The position numbers and the translations under genes are program-made. The notes under the pieces are model-generated. The model saw only the letters and a list, made by a program, of their open reading frames with translations. It did no database searches and had not been told where the DNA came from. DNA of 64,000 nucleotides from Comamonas fluminis (GTDB lineage Bacteria > Pseudomonadota > Gammaproteobacteria > Burkholderiales > Burkholderiaceae_C), in contig NZ_CP066783.1 of the NCBI RefSeq assembly GCF_019186805.1, positions 1,935,501-1,999,500 on the forward strand. The letters run 5' to 3'. Each line of letters opens with the position of its first letter. Within the stretch, counting starts at the first letter, position 1. Below, in pieces: positions 41,791-50,530 of this stretch.

Positions 41791-43020
41791 TTAGATGTTT
41801 TCTGGCTGCCCCTGGGCCAGTGCCTGTGCCTGCTCAAGGCTGTAGCCCAGAGCGGTCAGAATCTCCAGGCTGTGCTCGCCCAGCTTTGGGGGTGACAGGC
41901 GCACCTCAAGGTGCTTTCCATTGAGCGTCAGCGGCAGCAGCACAGTTTTGCTGTCGCGCCCGTCGGGCAAGGTGATGGGAGCCAGCGCACCGGTGGCGTT
42001 CAGGTGGGGGTCGTCCATCAGGTCATGCGGGCGCTTGATGGGGGCAAACGGAAGACCTTTTTCTTCAAATACCTGGGCAATGTGTGCGGCGGTGTATTGC
42101 GCCATTGTTTCGCGCAGCAGTGGTATCAACCAGTTGCGCGCCTGCACACGGTCGTTGTTACTTCCAAGGCGCGGATCGTTGCGCAGTTCCTGCAGCTCAA
42201 AGGCTGCACAGAACTGACGCCATGCGCCATCACTGACCACGGCCAGGAAAATCTGTTCGCCGTCTTTGACTTCGAAGACGTCATAGATGGCCCAGGCCGA
42301 AATACGCGCGGGCATGGGGGCTGCGGGCTTGCCCGTCACCGCAAACTGCATCATGTGCTGGGCAATGAGAAACACATTGTTCTCGAACAGCGCACTTTGC
42401 ACTTCCTGGCCTTTGCCTGTTTTTTCGCGCTGGGCCAGGGCCGCCATGGCACCCATGGCGCCAAACATGCCGCCCATGATGTCGTTGACGCTGGTGCCCG
42501 CGCGCAGCGGATCGCCGGGGCGACCGGTCATATAGGCCAGGCCCCCCATCATCTGCACGACTTCGTCGAGCGCAGTGCGGTGGTCGTAAGGCCCGGGCAA
42601 AAAGCCTTTGTGGCTCACATAGATCAGGCGGGGAAATTGCTCTTTGAGGCTGTCATAGTCCAGTCCCAGCTTTTTCATGGTGCCGGGTTTGAAGTTTTCG
42701 GTCACCACATCGGCCGTGGCGATCAGCTTGAGCGCGGCTTCTTTGCCTTCGGGCGTTTGCAGGTCCAGTGTCAGGCTTTTTTTGTTGCGGTTGAACAGCG
42801 GGAAAAAGCCCGCGCCTGACCCAAGCAGCTTGCGCGTGGCATCGCCATTGCGGCCATGGCCTACGGGCTCGACCTTGATGACCTCGGCACCCAGGTCGGC
42901 CAGCATCAGGCCGCAGCTTGGGCCCATGACCATATGGGTGAACTCCACGACGCGCACACCGGCGTAGGGCAGTGGGGCTGTGCTGTTTTCTGGGGATGGG
43001 GTTGAAGCGTGCATATTCAT
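41791..43020 (-). CDS. CaiB/BaiF family (class III) CoA-transferase
   Basis: The 409-residue protein shows the family pattern: GVRVVEFTHMVMGPSCGLMLADLGAEVIK split over two blocks, NRNKKSLTLDLQTPEGK, ENFKPGTMKKLGLDY, and the catalytic Asp in TALDEVVQMMGG. It moves CoA between carboxylic acids by an aspartyl-CoA intermediate. It is the second gene of an operon with an HMG-CoA lyase-like gene 20 bases upstream. Together they fit activation of a branched dicarboxylic or hydroxy acid (for example itaconate, citramalate or leucine-type products) and cleavage of its CoA ester; that pairing is inference. Confidence 0.93.
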   Translation of the reverse strand: MNMHASTPSPENSTAPLPYAGVRVVEFTHMVMGPSCGLMLADLGAEVIKVEPVGHGRNGDATRKLLGSGAGFFPLFNRNKKSLTLDLQTPEGKEAALKLIATADVVTENFKPGTMKKLGLDYDSLKEQFPRLIYVSHKGFLPGPYDHRTALDEVVQMMGGLAYMTGRPGDPLRAGTSVNDIMGGMFGAMGAMAALAQREKTGKGQEVQSALFENNVFLIAQHMMQFAVTGKPAAPMPARISAWAIYDVFEVKDGEQIFLAVVSDGAWRQFCAAFELQELRNDPRLGSNNDRVQARNWLIPLLRETMAQYTAAHIAQVFEEKGLPFAPIKRPHDLMDDPHLNATGALAPITLPDGRDSKTVLLPLTLNGKHLEVRLSPPKLGEHSLEILTALGYSLEQAQALAQGQPENI

Positions 43021-43040
43021 AACTGTTCTATTTTTGGGGT

Positions 43041-43994
43041 TCAGACGGCGCTGCGGAGGGCATAGGCGTGAGGCTTAAAGCCTTTGGGCAAGCCTGCAGG
43101 CGGCAGCATGCCGTACAGCGCCTCGCCGGGCAGGCCCCGGGCCAGCGTGTTTCGCGCAGTCAGCAGTCGCTCAATGTCTATGCCGGTGCGCAGTCCCATG
43201 GCTTCAAACATAAAGACCAGGTCTTCCGTGACCACATTACCCGAGGCGCCAGGCGCATAAGGGCAGCCGCCCAGGCCAGCCTGGGAGGAGTCAAAAGTGC
43301 GCACACCTGCTTCATAGGCAGCAAGGCAGTTGGTCAGACCCAGGCCGCGGGTGTTGTGCATATGGGCGGCGCCAGCCTGGTTGCCCAGCTCGCTGCGCAG
43401 CCGCGTAAACAGGCGCTTGACCTGCGCGGGGTTGGCCATGCCCGTAGTGTCCGAAAGGCCAGACTCATCAGCGCCAGCTTGCACGCAGGCCACCGCCAGG
43501 GCGATTACATCGTCTTCGGGCACCGGCCCCTGAATCGTGCAGCCAAAAGCCGTGGAAATACCGGCTTCAATATGCACTTGCGGCGCAATTTCATCGCGCA
43601 GGGCCGTAATAGCGCGCACCTGTTCCAGCATCTGCTCGGGTGTCTTGCGCACATTGGCCATGGAGTGGGCGGGGCTGGCCGATACCGGCAGGGTGATCTT
43701 GTGCGCACCGGCGCGCATGGCAGCTTCGGCGCCCTTGATGTTTGGCACCAGCGCCATGATGGTGACGCTCGCATGGCGTATGGCGTGCTGCACCACTTCG
43801 GCCGCATCGGCCATTTGCGGCAGCAGCTTGGGCGAGACAAAGCTGCCCACTTCAATCTCCTGCACGCCAGCCGCCACCAGCGCGTCAATCCACGCGCATT
43901 TATCGGCGGTGGCCATGGTGGTGGCAACGGACTGTAATCCATCGCGTGGGCCAACCTCACTGATGAGCAGGTCGAATTTATGAATTGTGGACAT
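43041..43994 (-). CDS. mvaB: Hydroxymethylglutaryl-CoA lyase family protein
   Basis: The 317-residue protein has the HMG-CoA lyase fold: ISEVGPRDGLQS (metal and catalytic Arg-Asp), EVGSFVSPKLLPQMAD, the HMHNTRGLGLTN metal-binding His pair and the signature GLGGCPYAPGASGNV with the active-site Cys. It cleaves 3-hydroxy-3-methylglutaryl-CoA or a related ester such as citramalyl-CoA to acetyl-CoA plus a keto acid. It is the promoter-proximal gene of the operon, divergent from the IclR regulator, with a palindromic operator between. Confidence 0.92.
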   Translation of the reverse strand: MSTIHKFDLLISEVGPRDGLQSVATTMATADKCAWIDALVAAGVQEIEVGSFVSPKLLPQMADAAEVVQHAIRHASVTIMALVPNIKGAEAAMRAGAHKITLPVSASPAHSMANVRKTPEQMLEQVRAITALRDEIAPQVHIEAGISTAFGCTIQGPVPEDDVIALAVACVQAGADESGLSDTTGMANPAQVKRLFTRLRSELGNQAGAAHMHNTRGLGLTNCLAAYEAGVRTFDSSQAGLGGCPYAPGASGNVVTEDLVFMFEAMGLRTGIDIERLLTARNTLARGLPGEALYGMLPPAGLPKGFKPHAYALRSAV

Positions 43995-44056
43995 GGGGTG
44001 CCTGACGACTTTGGGTTGCAGTGCTTGTCTGATGCAAGCTGCAGTGCTTTAATGGC

Positions 44057-44073
44057 GTTCTATCTAATAGAAC
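44057..44073. promoter_or_regulatory. Perfect palindrome, probable IclR-family operator
   Basis: GTTCTAT-CTA-ATAGAAC is a perfect 7-base inverted repeat with a 3-base centre, in the 181-base gap between mvaB and the regulator gene. A partial second site (TTTCTATTGAAAT) lies about 20 bases to the right. The form matches IclR-type sites (GTTCGAT-like halves). Confidence 0.7.
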
Positions 44074-44175
44074 TAAATTCTTTCTATTGAAATATTGCAA
44101 TGCGCTTCGCAAGGCTGTCAAGTCTTGAGCCGAGCTGCTTTGCTTTTTGCTTGTGCTTTTTCTGGAGCTCTATTC

Positions 44176-44901
44176 ATGCCGCGCAAATCGCAGACGGAAT
44201 CTCTGGCCGATGAAAACGCCGCCCCCGGTGGAGTGGCTGCAGTGGATCGGGTCTTGAGCCTGTTGGCGGCTTTTCAGGATGGCGATGCGGCGCTGAGTCT
44301 GGCGCAGCTGGCTGAACGCACGCGCCTGTACAAAAGCACGGCGCTGCGCCTGCTGGCTTCGCTGGAGCATGGGGGCTGGGTGCAGCGTCAGGACGATGGC
44401 CGTTACGCCGTGGGGGCGGCGGTGAGCCGGTTACATACGGTCTATGAGCAAAGCTTTTCGCTGGACAAGCTGGTGATGCCGGTGCTGAGGGCCTTGGTCA
44501 AAGCCACGGGCGAGAGTGCTGCCTACCATGTGCGACAGGGCCGTGAGAGGCTATGCCTGTACCGGGTCGATTCGCCGCACCCTGTGCGTGACCACGCTCG
44601 CGCTGGTGATCTGCTGCCGTTGGGCAAAGGGGCGGGCGGGCGTGTGCTAGTGGCTTTTGATGCAGAACTGGGCGACTGGCTCAAAAAGGACCGAAACCAC
44701 TATGCGCGTGTGCGCGCCGACGGTTATGAAGCTCTGGTGGGTGACCGCCATAGCGAGATTGCGGGAATCTCTGCCCCCGTGTTTCGCAAGGATGGTGAGC
44801 TGGCGGCTGCGCTGACGCTGACCATGCCTGTGCACCGCTATGACGAGCGCTATGTCAAAAATGTGCTGGAAGCGGCGCGTGAACTGAGCGCGAAACTGTG
44901 A
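44176..44901 (+). CDS. IclR family transcriptional regulator
   Basis: The chosen ATG (44176, MPRKSQTESLADENAAP) gives 241 residues; an ATG at 44095 would add a hydrophobic leader unsuited to a regulator. A winged HTH (VDRVLSLLAAF, LSLAQLAERTRLYKSTALRLL) is followed by the IclR ligand domain (LPLGKGAGGRVLVAF, EIAGISAPVFRKDGELAAAL). It is divergent from the CoA-transferase/lyase operon and most likely controls it, with the acid or its CoA ester as effector. Confidence 0.93.
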   Translation: MPRKSQTESLADENAAPGGVAAVDRVLSLLAAFQDGDAALSLAQLAERTRLYKSTALRLLASLEHGGWVQRQDDGRYAVGAAVSRLHTVYEQSFSLDKLVMPVLRALVKATGESAAYHVRQGRERLCLYRVDSPHPVRDHARAGDLLPLGKGAGGRVLVAFDAELGDWLKKDRNHYARVRADGYEALVGDRHSEIAGISAPVFRKDGELAAALTLTMPVHRYDERYVKNVLEAARELSAKL

Positions 44902-44911
44902 TGAAAAAAGT

Positions 44912-44968
44912 GGCTCAAGTGCCTGTCTGATATGCGGTATCAGCTATTGATTTGAGAGTTATCTGTCT
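44912..44968. repeat. AGCGC-family repeat, degenerate copy
   Basis: CAAGTGCCTGTCTGATATGC, then GGTATCAGCTATTGATTTGA matches the inverted consensus at both ends with a diverged middle. It lies between convergent genes. Confidence 0.45.
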
Positions 44969-44974
44969 TGCTGG

Positions 44975-45850
44975 CTACTTCTCTGGCTCAAAACCGGGCT
45001 CATTACGCACGCGCATGAAACGTGCAAAGCGCGGCAGGCCGCTTTTCTCATGCAGACCCTGATAGCGGTAGGTGACCCAGCTGCCAAGGGCCGGCGGGCT
45101 TTTGCGCAGCTCGGCAGTCAAACCTGAGCCCAGCGCAAACTGGCGCCCATCGGGGCTTTGCACCAGCAGCGATCCCGTCATACCCTCCCACTGGCCGCGG
45201 CCGGGTTTGTAGCCAATCACGCGGGCTTCGGCATCTTCAAACGGTTTGAGCTTGAGCAGGTCGTCGCTGCGCCCTGAGCGATAGGGCGCCCTGCCTTTGT
45301 GTAGCATCAGGCCTTCTCCGCCGCCTTTCACAACTTGTGCAAGCCACTGCTGCAGTTCGGCATCGCTGGCCAGCTTGCGTTGCTCCACGGCCTGCACCCA
45401 GCTCTGGTTGATGGTACGCACCGTGCTTTGCAAAACTGGCAGGCGCTGGTCAAAGCTGCCCCCAGCGGCTGGCATGTCGAAGACCATATAGCACATCTTG
45501 CGCCAGGCAGCATCATCGGGCTGCGCCTGCGCCGTAGTCGATTGCGCATGACCGAATTGCCCACGCCCGGCCCACAGCTCGCCATCCATGGGTGTGCCCG
45601 GCCAGCCTGCGGTAAACCATGCGGGCGCGGCAATCGGGACGCCGCCCCGGCTGATGAGCTGGCGCCCATTCCAGTAGCCGCGTACCCCATCGTATTTTTC
45701 GCTAACCCAGTAGTCCTGCAGTGGCAGGTCCTTGCGCCAGACATGGGCGAGCATCAACGAGGGCGCGGCGGTTTGTGCACCAGCAAAACTGAGCCAAAGA
45801 CCCAGGAATACAAGCAGCAAAAATTTGTGCAGCCAGGATAGTCGATGCAT
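44975..45850 (-). CDS. Exported ATP-dependent DNA ligase (LigE-like)
   Basis: The start at 45850 (MHRLSWLHKFLLLVFLG) gives 291 residues with a Sec signal ending FAGA-QT. The mature part is a minimal ligase: motif I SEKYDGVRGYW with the AMP-binding Lys52, GELWAGRGQF (motif III region), GGGEGLMLHKG (motif IV) and LLKLKP (motif V), then an OB-fold with LGSWVTYRYQGL. LigE enzymes are periplasmic and thought to work on incoming or extracellular DNA. No competence genes are in view. The signal peptide is the key oddity of the family and is clearly present here. Confidence 0.92.
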   Translation of the reverse strand: MHRLSWLHKFLLLVFLGLWLSFAGAQTAAPSLMLAHVWRKDLPLQDYWVSEKYDGVRGYWNGRQLISRGGVPIAAPAWFTAGWPGTPMDGELWAGRGQFGHAQSTTAQAQPDDAAWRKMCYMVFDMPAAGGSFDQRLPVLQSTVRTINQSWVQAVEQRKLASDAELQQWLAQVVKGGGEGLMLHKGRAPYRSGRSDDLLKLKPFEDAEARVIGYKPGRGQWEGMTGSLLVQSPDGRQFALGSGLTAELRKSPPALGSWVTYRYQGLHEKSGLPRFARFMRVRNEPGFEPEK

Positions 45851-45920
45851 GACGGCTCCCGCGTAGTGGCCTTGGTGCATGGTAGGCAGTCGGGTTGGAG
45901 TTGTCGATCAGCCGCAGAAA

Positions 45921-45958
45921 ACAAAAAAGCCGCCAGCACAATCGCAGGCGGCTTTTTG
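45921..45958. terminator. Intrinsic terminator after sodC
   Basis: AAAAAGCCGCC and GGCGGCTTTTT pair across a ~15-base loop. T-runs exist on both strands, and it lies after sodC (minus). Confidence 0.8.
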
Positions 45959-45971
45959 GGATGAGGGTGGT

Positions 45972-46505
45972 TTACTGCTCGTCGCGCACAATCACCGCGC
46001 AGCCAATGCGCCCACCAGCATTGCCAGTGGGCTGGGTCACGTAGTCATCAGGGTTGGCGTGCACGATCAGGCCGCGGCCCACGATGTTGCCGGGGCCGGC
46101 CAGCAGGGTCAGGTCGTTCGATTCCATGTTCAGCTTGGCCACGCCGTTGGAGTCGGCCTTGAGGCTGGGCAGGTCACCCATGTGGTGCATGGCGGCGTCA
46201 TATTTGCCGTGCTGGCCTTGTGCGGGATTGAAGTGACCACCTGCGGCATTGCCGTTGTCGGCGCAGTTGCCCAGTTCGTGAATATGGAAGCCGTGCTCAG
46301 AATTGGGCTTCAGGCCGCTGATGACAGCGTTGAGCACCACTTTGCCGCCTGGCTTTTGCGTGAACACGACATCGCCCTCCACCTTGCTACCGCTGGTGGG
46401 CTGTACCTTGGCAACGGCCTTGGCGGGCTTGGGGTCGGTGGTGCTGCAGGCGGTCAGGGTCAGTGCTGCTGCGCTCAGTGCTAGAAGAATGATTGGGTTT
46501 GTCAT
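45972..46505 (-). CDS. sodC: Periplasmic Cu,Zn superoxide dismutase (lipoprotein)
   Basis: The 177-residue protein has a lipoprotein signal (ALSAAALTLTAC-S). Its SodC core has HGFHIHELGNC (copper His and first Cys), AGGHFNPAQGQHG (zinc loop), the metal-binding Asp in KYDAAMHH, GRGLIVHANPDD (copper His) and GGRIGCAVI (second Cys and conserved Arg). All ligands are present. It removes superoxide in the periplasm, anchored to a membrane. Confidence 0.96.
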   Translation of the reverse strand: MTNPIILLALSAAALTLTACSTTDPKPAKAVAKVQPTSGSKVEGDVVFTQKPGGKVVLNAVISGLKPNSEHGFHIHELGNCADNGNAAGGHFNPAQGQHGKYDAAMHHMGDLPSLKADSNGVAKLNMESNDLTLLAGPGNIVGRGLIVHANPDDYVTQPTGNAGGRIGCAVIVRDEQ

Positions 46506-46645
46506 GGTGCTCCCTTGCGTAGATGGTCAATAGTTAATGCTCACAAAGCCTGTTCACCATATCTGCTGCTTGCAATGGCCCGTGTAGGGCAAGGGCGGCG
46601 CTGTATTTCAGCCAAGTTCAGCCAAGCGACTTTCATGCGGGCATG

Positions 46646-46680
46646 AAAAAGCCCCGTCAGGCCGGTGGCGCTGACGGGGC
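46646..46680 (-). terminator. Intrinsic terminator after fabI
   Basis: On the minus strand GCCCCGTCAG and CTGACGGGGC form a 10-base stem followed by TTTTTC. Confidence 0.85.
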
Positions 46681-46698
46681 TGGAAGGCTGGGGCAGAC

Positions 46699-47499
46699 TC
46701 AGACTTGGTCAGCCGACAGGCCTGCAGTCTGGCTGAAGCCGCCATCCACATAGGTGATCTCGGCGGTCACACCAGAGGCCAGATCGGACAGCAGGAAGGC
46801 GGCCACATTGCCCACGTCTTCGATGGTCACGTTGCGGCGCAGAGGGGCAGCGTCGGCCACGCGGCCCAGCAGCTTGCCGAAGTCCTTGATGCCCGAGGCA
46901 GCCAGGGTCTTGATGGGGCCGGCAGAGATGCCGTTGGCGCGGATGGCGCGGCCGTCTTCGGTGCGGCCCACGGCTTCAGCCAGGTAGCGCACGGAAGCTT
47001 CCAGCGATGCCTTGGCCAGGCCCATTGTGTTGTAGTTGGGGATGGAGCGCAGCGCGCCCAGGTACGACAGTGTCAGCAGTGACGACTTGTCGTTCAGGTA
47101 AGGCAGAGCAGCCTTGGCCATGGCGGGGAAGCTGTAAGCGCTGATGTCGTGAGCGATCTTGAAGTTTTCGCGGCTCAGGCCATCCAGGAAGTTGCCGGCA
47201 ATGGCTTCGCGGGGCGCAAAACCGATGGAGTGCACAAAACCGTCGAACTTGCCCCAGGTCTGGCCCAGGTCGGCAAACAGCTTCTCGATTTGCTCGTCGC
47301 TGCCCACGTCGCAGTCAAACACCAGCTTGGAGTTGAAGTCGGCAGCAAACTCGGTGATGCGGTCCTTGAAGCGTTCGCCCACATAGCTGAAAGCCAGCTC
47401 TGCGCCTTGTTCGTGGCAGGCCTTGGCAATGCCGTAGGCGATGGAACGGTTGGACAGAACGCCTGTGATCAGCAGCTTTTTACCGGCGAGAAAACCCAT
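46699..47499 (-). CDS. fabI: Enoyl-[acyl-carrier-protein] reductase (NADH) FabI
   Basis: The start at 47499 ([20 protein letters not shown]) follows GGAGAATAAC and gives 266 residues. FabI marks include [32 protein letters not shown], the catalytic Tyr-x6-Lys in YNTMGLAK and [10 protein letters not shown] in the substrate loop. It reduces enoyl-ACP in fatty-acid elongation and is the target of triclosan-type inhibitors. The longer frame to 47580 enters the divergent region shared with yejA and is not supported. Confidence 0.96.
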   Translation of the reverse strand: MGFLAGKKLLITGVLSNRSIAYGIAKACHEQGAELAFSYVGERFKDRITEFAADFNSKLVFDCDVGSDEQIEKLFADLGQTWGKFDGFVHSIGFAPREAIAGNFLDGLSRENFKIAHDISAYSFPAMAKAALPYLNDKSSLLTLSYLGALRSIPNYNTMGLAKASLEASVRYLAEAVGRTEDGRAIRANGISAGPIKTLAASGIKDFGKLLGRVADAAPLRRNVTIEDVGNVAAFLLSDLASGVTAEITYVDGGFSQTAGLSADQV

Positions 47500-47619
47500 T
47501 GTTATTCTCCAAGAAGGATTGAAAGAGAGGCTGCGCCGTTTGTGGCAACGGCGCCATGCATGTGAAATGGATGCCTGCAAGCTGGACCGAAGCCAGCCGG
47601 GCTAAGGCAGAATTGTCGC

Positions 47620-49485
47620 ATGCGCCATTGGATGATTTGTTCGGCCCTGATTGCCTGCAGCCAAGTTGCCACGTTTGCCCATGCGGAGCACGCGTATGCA
47701 TTGTGGGGTCAGCCGCGTTATGCGGCTGACTTCAAGCACTTTGATTATGTGAACCCGCAGGCCCCCAAGGGCGGCGAGTTGCGCATGGTCAGCAATCTGC
47801 GCTATTCCACCTTCGACAAGTACAACCCCTTCACCATCAAGGGCTCGCCCCCCGCCTATCTGGCGGACATGCTGTTCGAGACCTTGCTCACACCCAGTCT
47901 TGACGAGACTGCCACGGGCTACGGCCTGCTGGCTGAGGATGTGCAGGTGCCGGCCGATGGCATGTCTGCCACCTTCAAGATCAGGGCCAAGGCGCGCTTT
48001 CACAATGGCAAGCCCGTGCTGGCGCAGGATGTGAAGCACAGCTACGAGACGCTGCTGAGCAAATATGTCTCCCCGGGCTACAAGACGCTGTTTGCCGAGG
48101 TGGAGGGTTGCGACGTGCTGGATGAGCGCACGGTGCGCTTTCGCTTCAAAAAGCCCAACCGCGATTTGCCGCTGACGGTGGGTGCGGCGCTGCCCATCTT
48201 CAGCCGTGACTGGGGGCTGGGTGCGGATGGCAAGCCCAAGCCTTTCGATCAGGTGGTGATGGATATGCCGATTGGCAGCGGGCCGTACAAGGTTGGCCCG
48301 GTGAAGTTTGGCAAGGACATCACCTATGTGCGCGACCCTGCGTACTGGGGTGCCAATTTGCCGGTGCGCGCTGGCGTGGCCAACTTCGATCGCGTCAGCA
48401 TCAAGATCTACAAAGACAACACGGCGCGGCTGGAGGCGCTGAAGGCTGGCGAGTTCGACCTGATGCGCATCAACAGCGCGGGTGACTGGGCCAGGCGCCT
48501 GACAGGCAGGCGTTTTGACTCGGGTGAGCTGGTCAAGGGCAGCTTCGAGAACAAGCTGCCATCGGGCTTTCAGAGCTTTTTCCTCAATACCCGCCGTCCT
48601 CAACTGCAGGATGTGCGTGTGCGCGAAGCGCTGGGCCTGGCATATGACTTCGAGTGGATGAGCCGCCAGATGTTCTATGGCGCCTATCAGCGTGTGCATG
48701 GGCTGTTTGGCAACACGGCTTGCGAAACCCATGGCAGCCCCAGCGATGCAGAGCTGGCGCTGCTCAAGCCTTTTGAGGCCAGTTTGCCGCCGGGAACGCT
48801 GGGCCCCATCAGCCAGCCGCCGCGCACGGATGCCGAAAACGGCTTGCGCGGCAACCTGCGTAAAGCCCAGAAACTGCTGGCTGATGCGGGGTGGAACGTC
48901 AAGGACGGTGCGCTGCGCAATGCTGCGGGCGAGCCCATGGTGATCGAATATCTGGACAGCGGCGACGGTGCAATCAAGCTGGTCAGCAGCTGGATGCGCA
49001 ATCTGGAAAAGTTGGGCATCACGCTCAAGGTGCGCAGTGTGGATTACGCGCTTTACCAGCAGCGCATGGACAAATACGACTTCGACATCGTCACGCTCAA
49101 TGTGCCCGGCACGCACAACCCCGGTCAGGAATATGCCGAGCTGTTTGGCACGGCTTCTGCCGACCAAGAGGGCGGCTCCAACTATGTGGGCCTCAAGAGC
49201 CGCGCGGTGGATTCCATCATCGGCCAGATGGCCGCTGCCAAGTCCGAGCAGCAGATGCTGCCTGCCTGCCACGCGCTGGAGCGCATCATTGTGCAGGGCC
49301 ACTATCTGATTCCGCAGTACTACTCGGGCACGCACCGCATGGTCTATGACAGCTGGCGGCTGGCGCTGCCCGGGCAGATTCCCGCCTATTCGCCGGGTGA
49401 AATGTGGGCTGTCTATACCTGGTCAGCGAAACAGCCGGCGCAGACCACGCCTCAGACCTCGCCTTCCCCCAAACCGCAGCCCTGA
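47620..49485 (+). CDS. yejA: Peptide ABC transporter substrate-binding protein YejA
   Basis: The 621-residue protein has a signal peptide (ICSALIACSQVATFAHA) and the family 5 solute-binding pattern: NPQAPKGGELRMVSNLRYST, LFETLLTPSLDE, FRFKKPNRDLPLTVG, GSGPYKVG and FNTRRPQ-like FLNTRRPQLQDVRVREAL. E. coli YejA is the closest type by length and order of genes. The YejABEF system imports oligopeptides and microcin C. The C-terminus carries an extra Pro/Thr-rich tail. It is the first gene of a four-gene operon. Confidence 0.92.
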   Translation: MRHWMICSALIACSQVATFAHAEHAYALWGQPRYAADFKHFDYVNPQAPKGGELRMVSNLRYSTFDKYNPFTIKGSPPAYLADMLFETLLTPSLDETATGYGLLAEDVQVPADGMSATFKIRAKARFHNGKPVLAQDVKHSYETLLSKYVSPGYKTLFAEVEGCDVLDERTVRFRFKKPNRDLPLTVGAALPIFSRDWGLGADGKPKPFDQVVMDMPIGSGPYKVGPVKFGKDITYVRDPAYWGANLPVRAGVANFDRVSIKIYKDNTARLEALKAGEFDLMRINSAGDWARRLTGRRFDSGELVKGSFENKLPSGFQSFFLNTRRPQLQDVRVREALGLAYDFEWMSRQMFYGAYQRVHGLFGNTACETHGSPSDAELALLKPFEASLPPGTLGPISQPPRTDAENGLRGNLRKAQKLLADAGWNVKDGALRNAAGEPMVIEYLDSGDGAIKLVSSWMRNLEKLGITLKVRSVDYALYQQRMDKYDFDIVTLNVPGTHNPGQEYAELFGTASADQEGGSNYVGLKSRAVDSIIGQMAAAKSEQQMLPACHALERIIVQGHYLIPQYYSGTHRMVYDSWRLALPGQIPAYSPGEMWAVYTWSAKQPAQTTPQTSPSPKPQP

Positions 49486-49497
49486 TCTGAAGCCGCC

Positions 49498-50526
49498 ATG
49501 TTTGCCTATATTCTCAAACGCATCTTGCTGATGATCCCCACGCTGCTGGGTGTGCTGCTGCTGACCTTTGTCGTCATCCAGTTTGTGCCCGGCGGTCCGG
49601 TAGAGCAGTACCTGGCCGAAGCCAAAGCTGGCGCAGGCCGTGGTGCCGAAGGTGCTTCCATGAGCTATCGTGGCGCGCAAGGAGTGGATCCCAAGCGGCT
49701 GGAGGAAATCAAGGCGCTGTATGGCTTTGACAAGCCGCCGGTAGAGCGCTTTGTGCAGATGCTGGGCCAGTTTGCGCGCTTTGATCTGGGCACCAGCTTT
49801 TTCCAGAACAAAAGTGTCTGGGCACTGGTCAAGGAAAAGCTGCCCGTCTCCATCAGTCTGGGTTTGTGGACCTTCTTCATCAGCTATCTGGTGGCCGTTC
49901 CACTCGGCATTGCCAAGGCGGTGCGCGCAGGCTCGCGCTTTGATCTGGCAACCACCATATTGATTCTGTTTGGCTATGCCATTCCCGGTTTTGTGCTGGG
50001 CGTGGCGCTGTTGGTGATTTTTGGCGGCCAACTGCAGTGGTTCCCGCTGCGCGGGCTGACTTCATCGAACTTTGATGAACTCAGCGCCATGGGCAAGGTG
50101 GCCGATTACCTCTGGCACATTGCCCTGCCGGTGACGGCCATGGTGGCTGGCAGTTTCGCCGTCACGGCCATGCTGACCAAGAACTCGTTTCTGGAAGAAA
50201 TTCGCAAGCAATATGTGCTGACGGCCCGCGCCAAGGGTTTGTCGGAAAAGCAGGTGCTCTACAAGCATGTGTTTCGCAATGCGCTGATTCCCATCATCAC
50301 CGGCTTCCCTTCGGCCTTTATCGGTGCATTTTTCGCGGGCGCGCTGCTGATTGAGACCCTGTTCTCTCTCGACGGTCTGGGCCTGCTCAGCTACGAAAGC
50401 GTGATTCGCCGCGACTTTCCGGTGGTGCTGGGCACGCTGTATCTGTTCACGTTGATCGGGCTGGTGACCAAGCTCATCAGCGATCTTTGCTATGTCTGGG
50501 TGGACCCTCGGGTCAAGTTTGATTGA
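49498..50526 (+). CDS. yejB: Peptide ABC transporter permease YejB
   Basis: The 342-residue inner-membrane protein has six hydrophobic helices. Its opening is MFAYILKRILLMIPTLLGVL, the YejB-type insertion sits between helices 1 and 2, and the binding-protein-dependent transport motif ends YVLTARAKGLSEKQVLYKHV, where the ATPase docks. It starts 12 bases after yejA. Confidence 0.94.
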   Translation: MFAYILKRILLMIPTLLGVLLLTFVVIQFVPGGPVEQYLAEAKAGAGRGAEGASMSYRGAQGVDPKRLEEIKALYGFDKPPVERFVQMLGQFARFDLGTSFFQNKSVWALVKEKLPVSISLGLWTFFISYLVAVPLGIAKAVRAGSRFDLATTILILFGYAIPGFVLGVALLVIFGGQLQWFPLRGLTSSNFDELSAMGKVADYLWHIALPVTAMVAGSFAVTAMLTKNSFLEEIRKQYVLTARAKGLSEKQVLYKHVFRNALIPIITGFPSAFIGAFFAGALLIETLFSLDGLGLLSYESVIRRDFPVVLGTLYLFTLIGLVTKLISDLCYVWVDPRVKFD

Positions 50527-50530
50527 TTTC

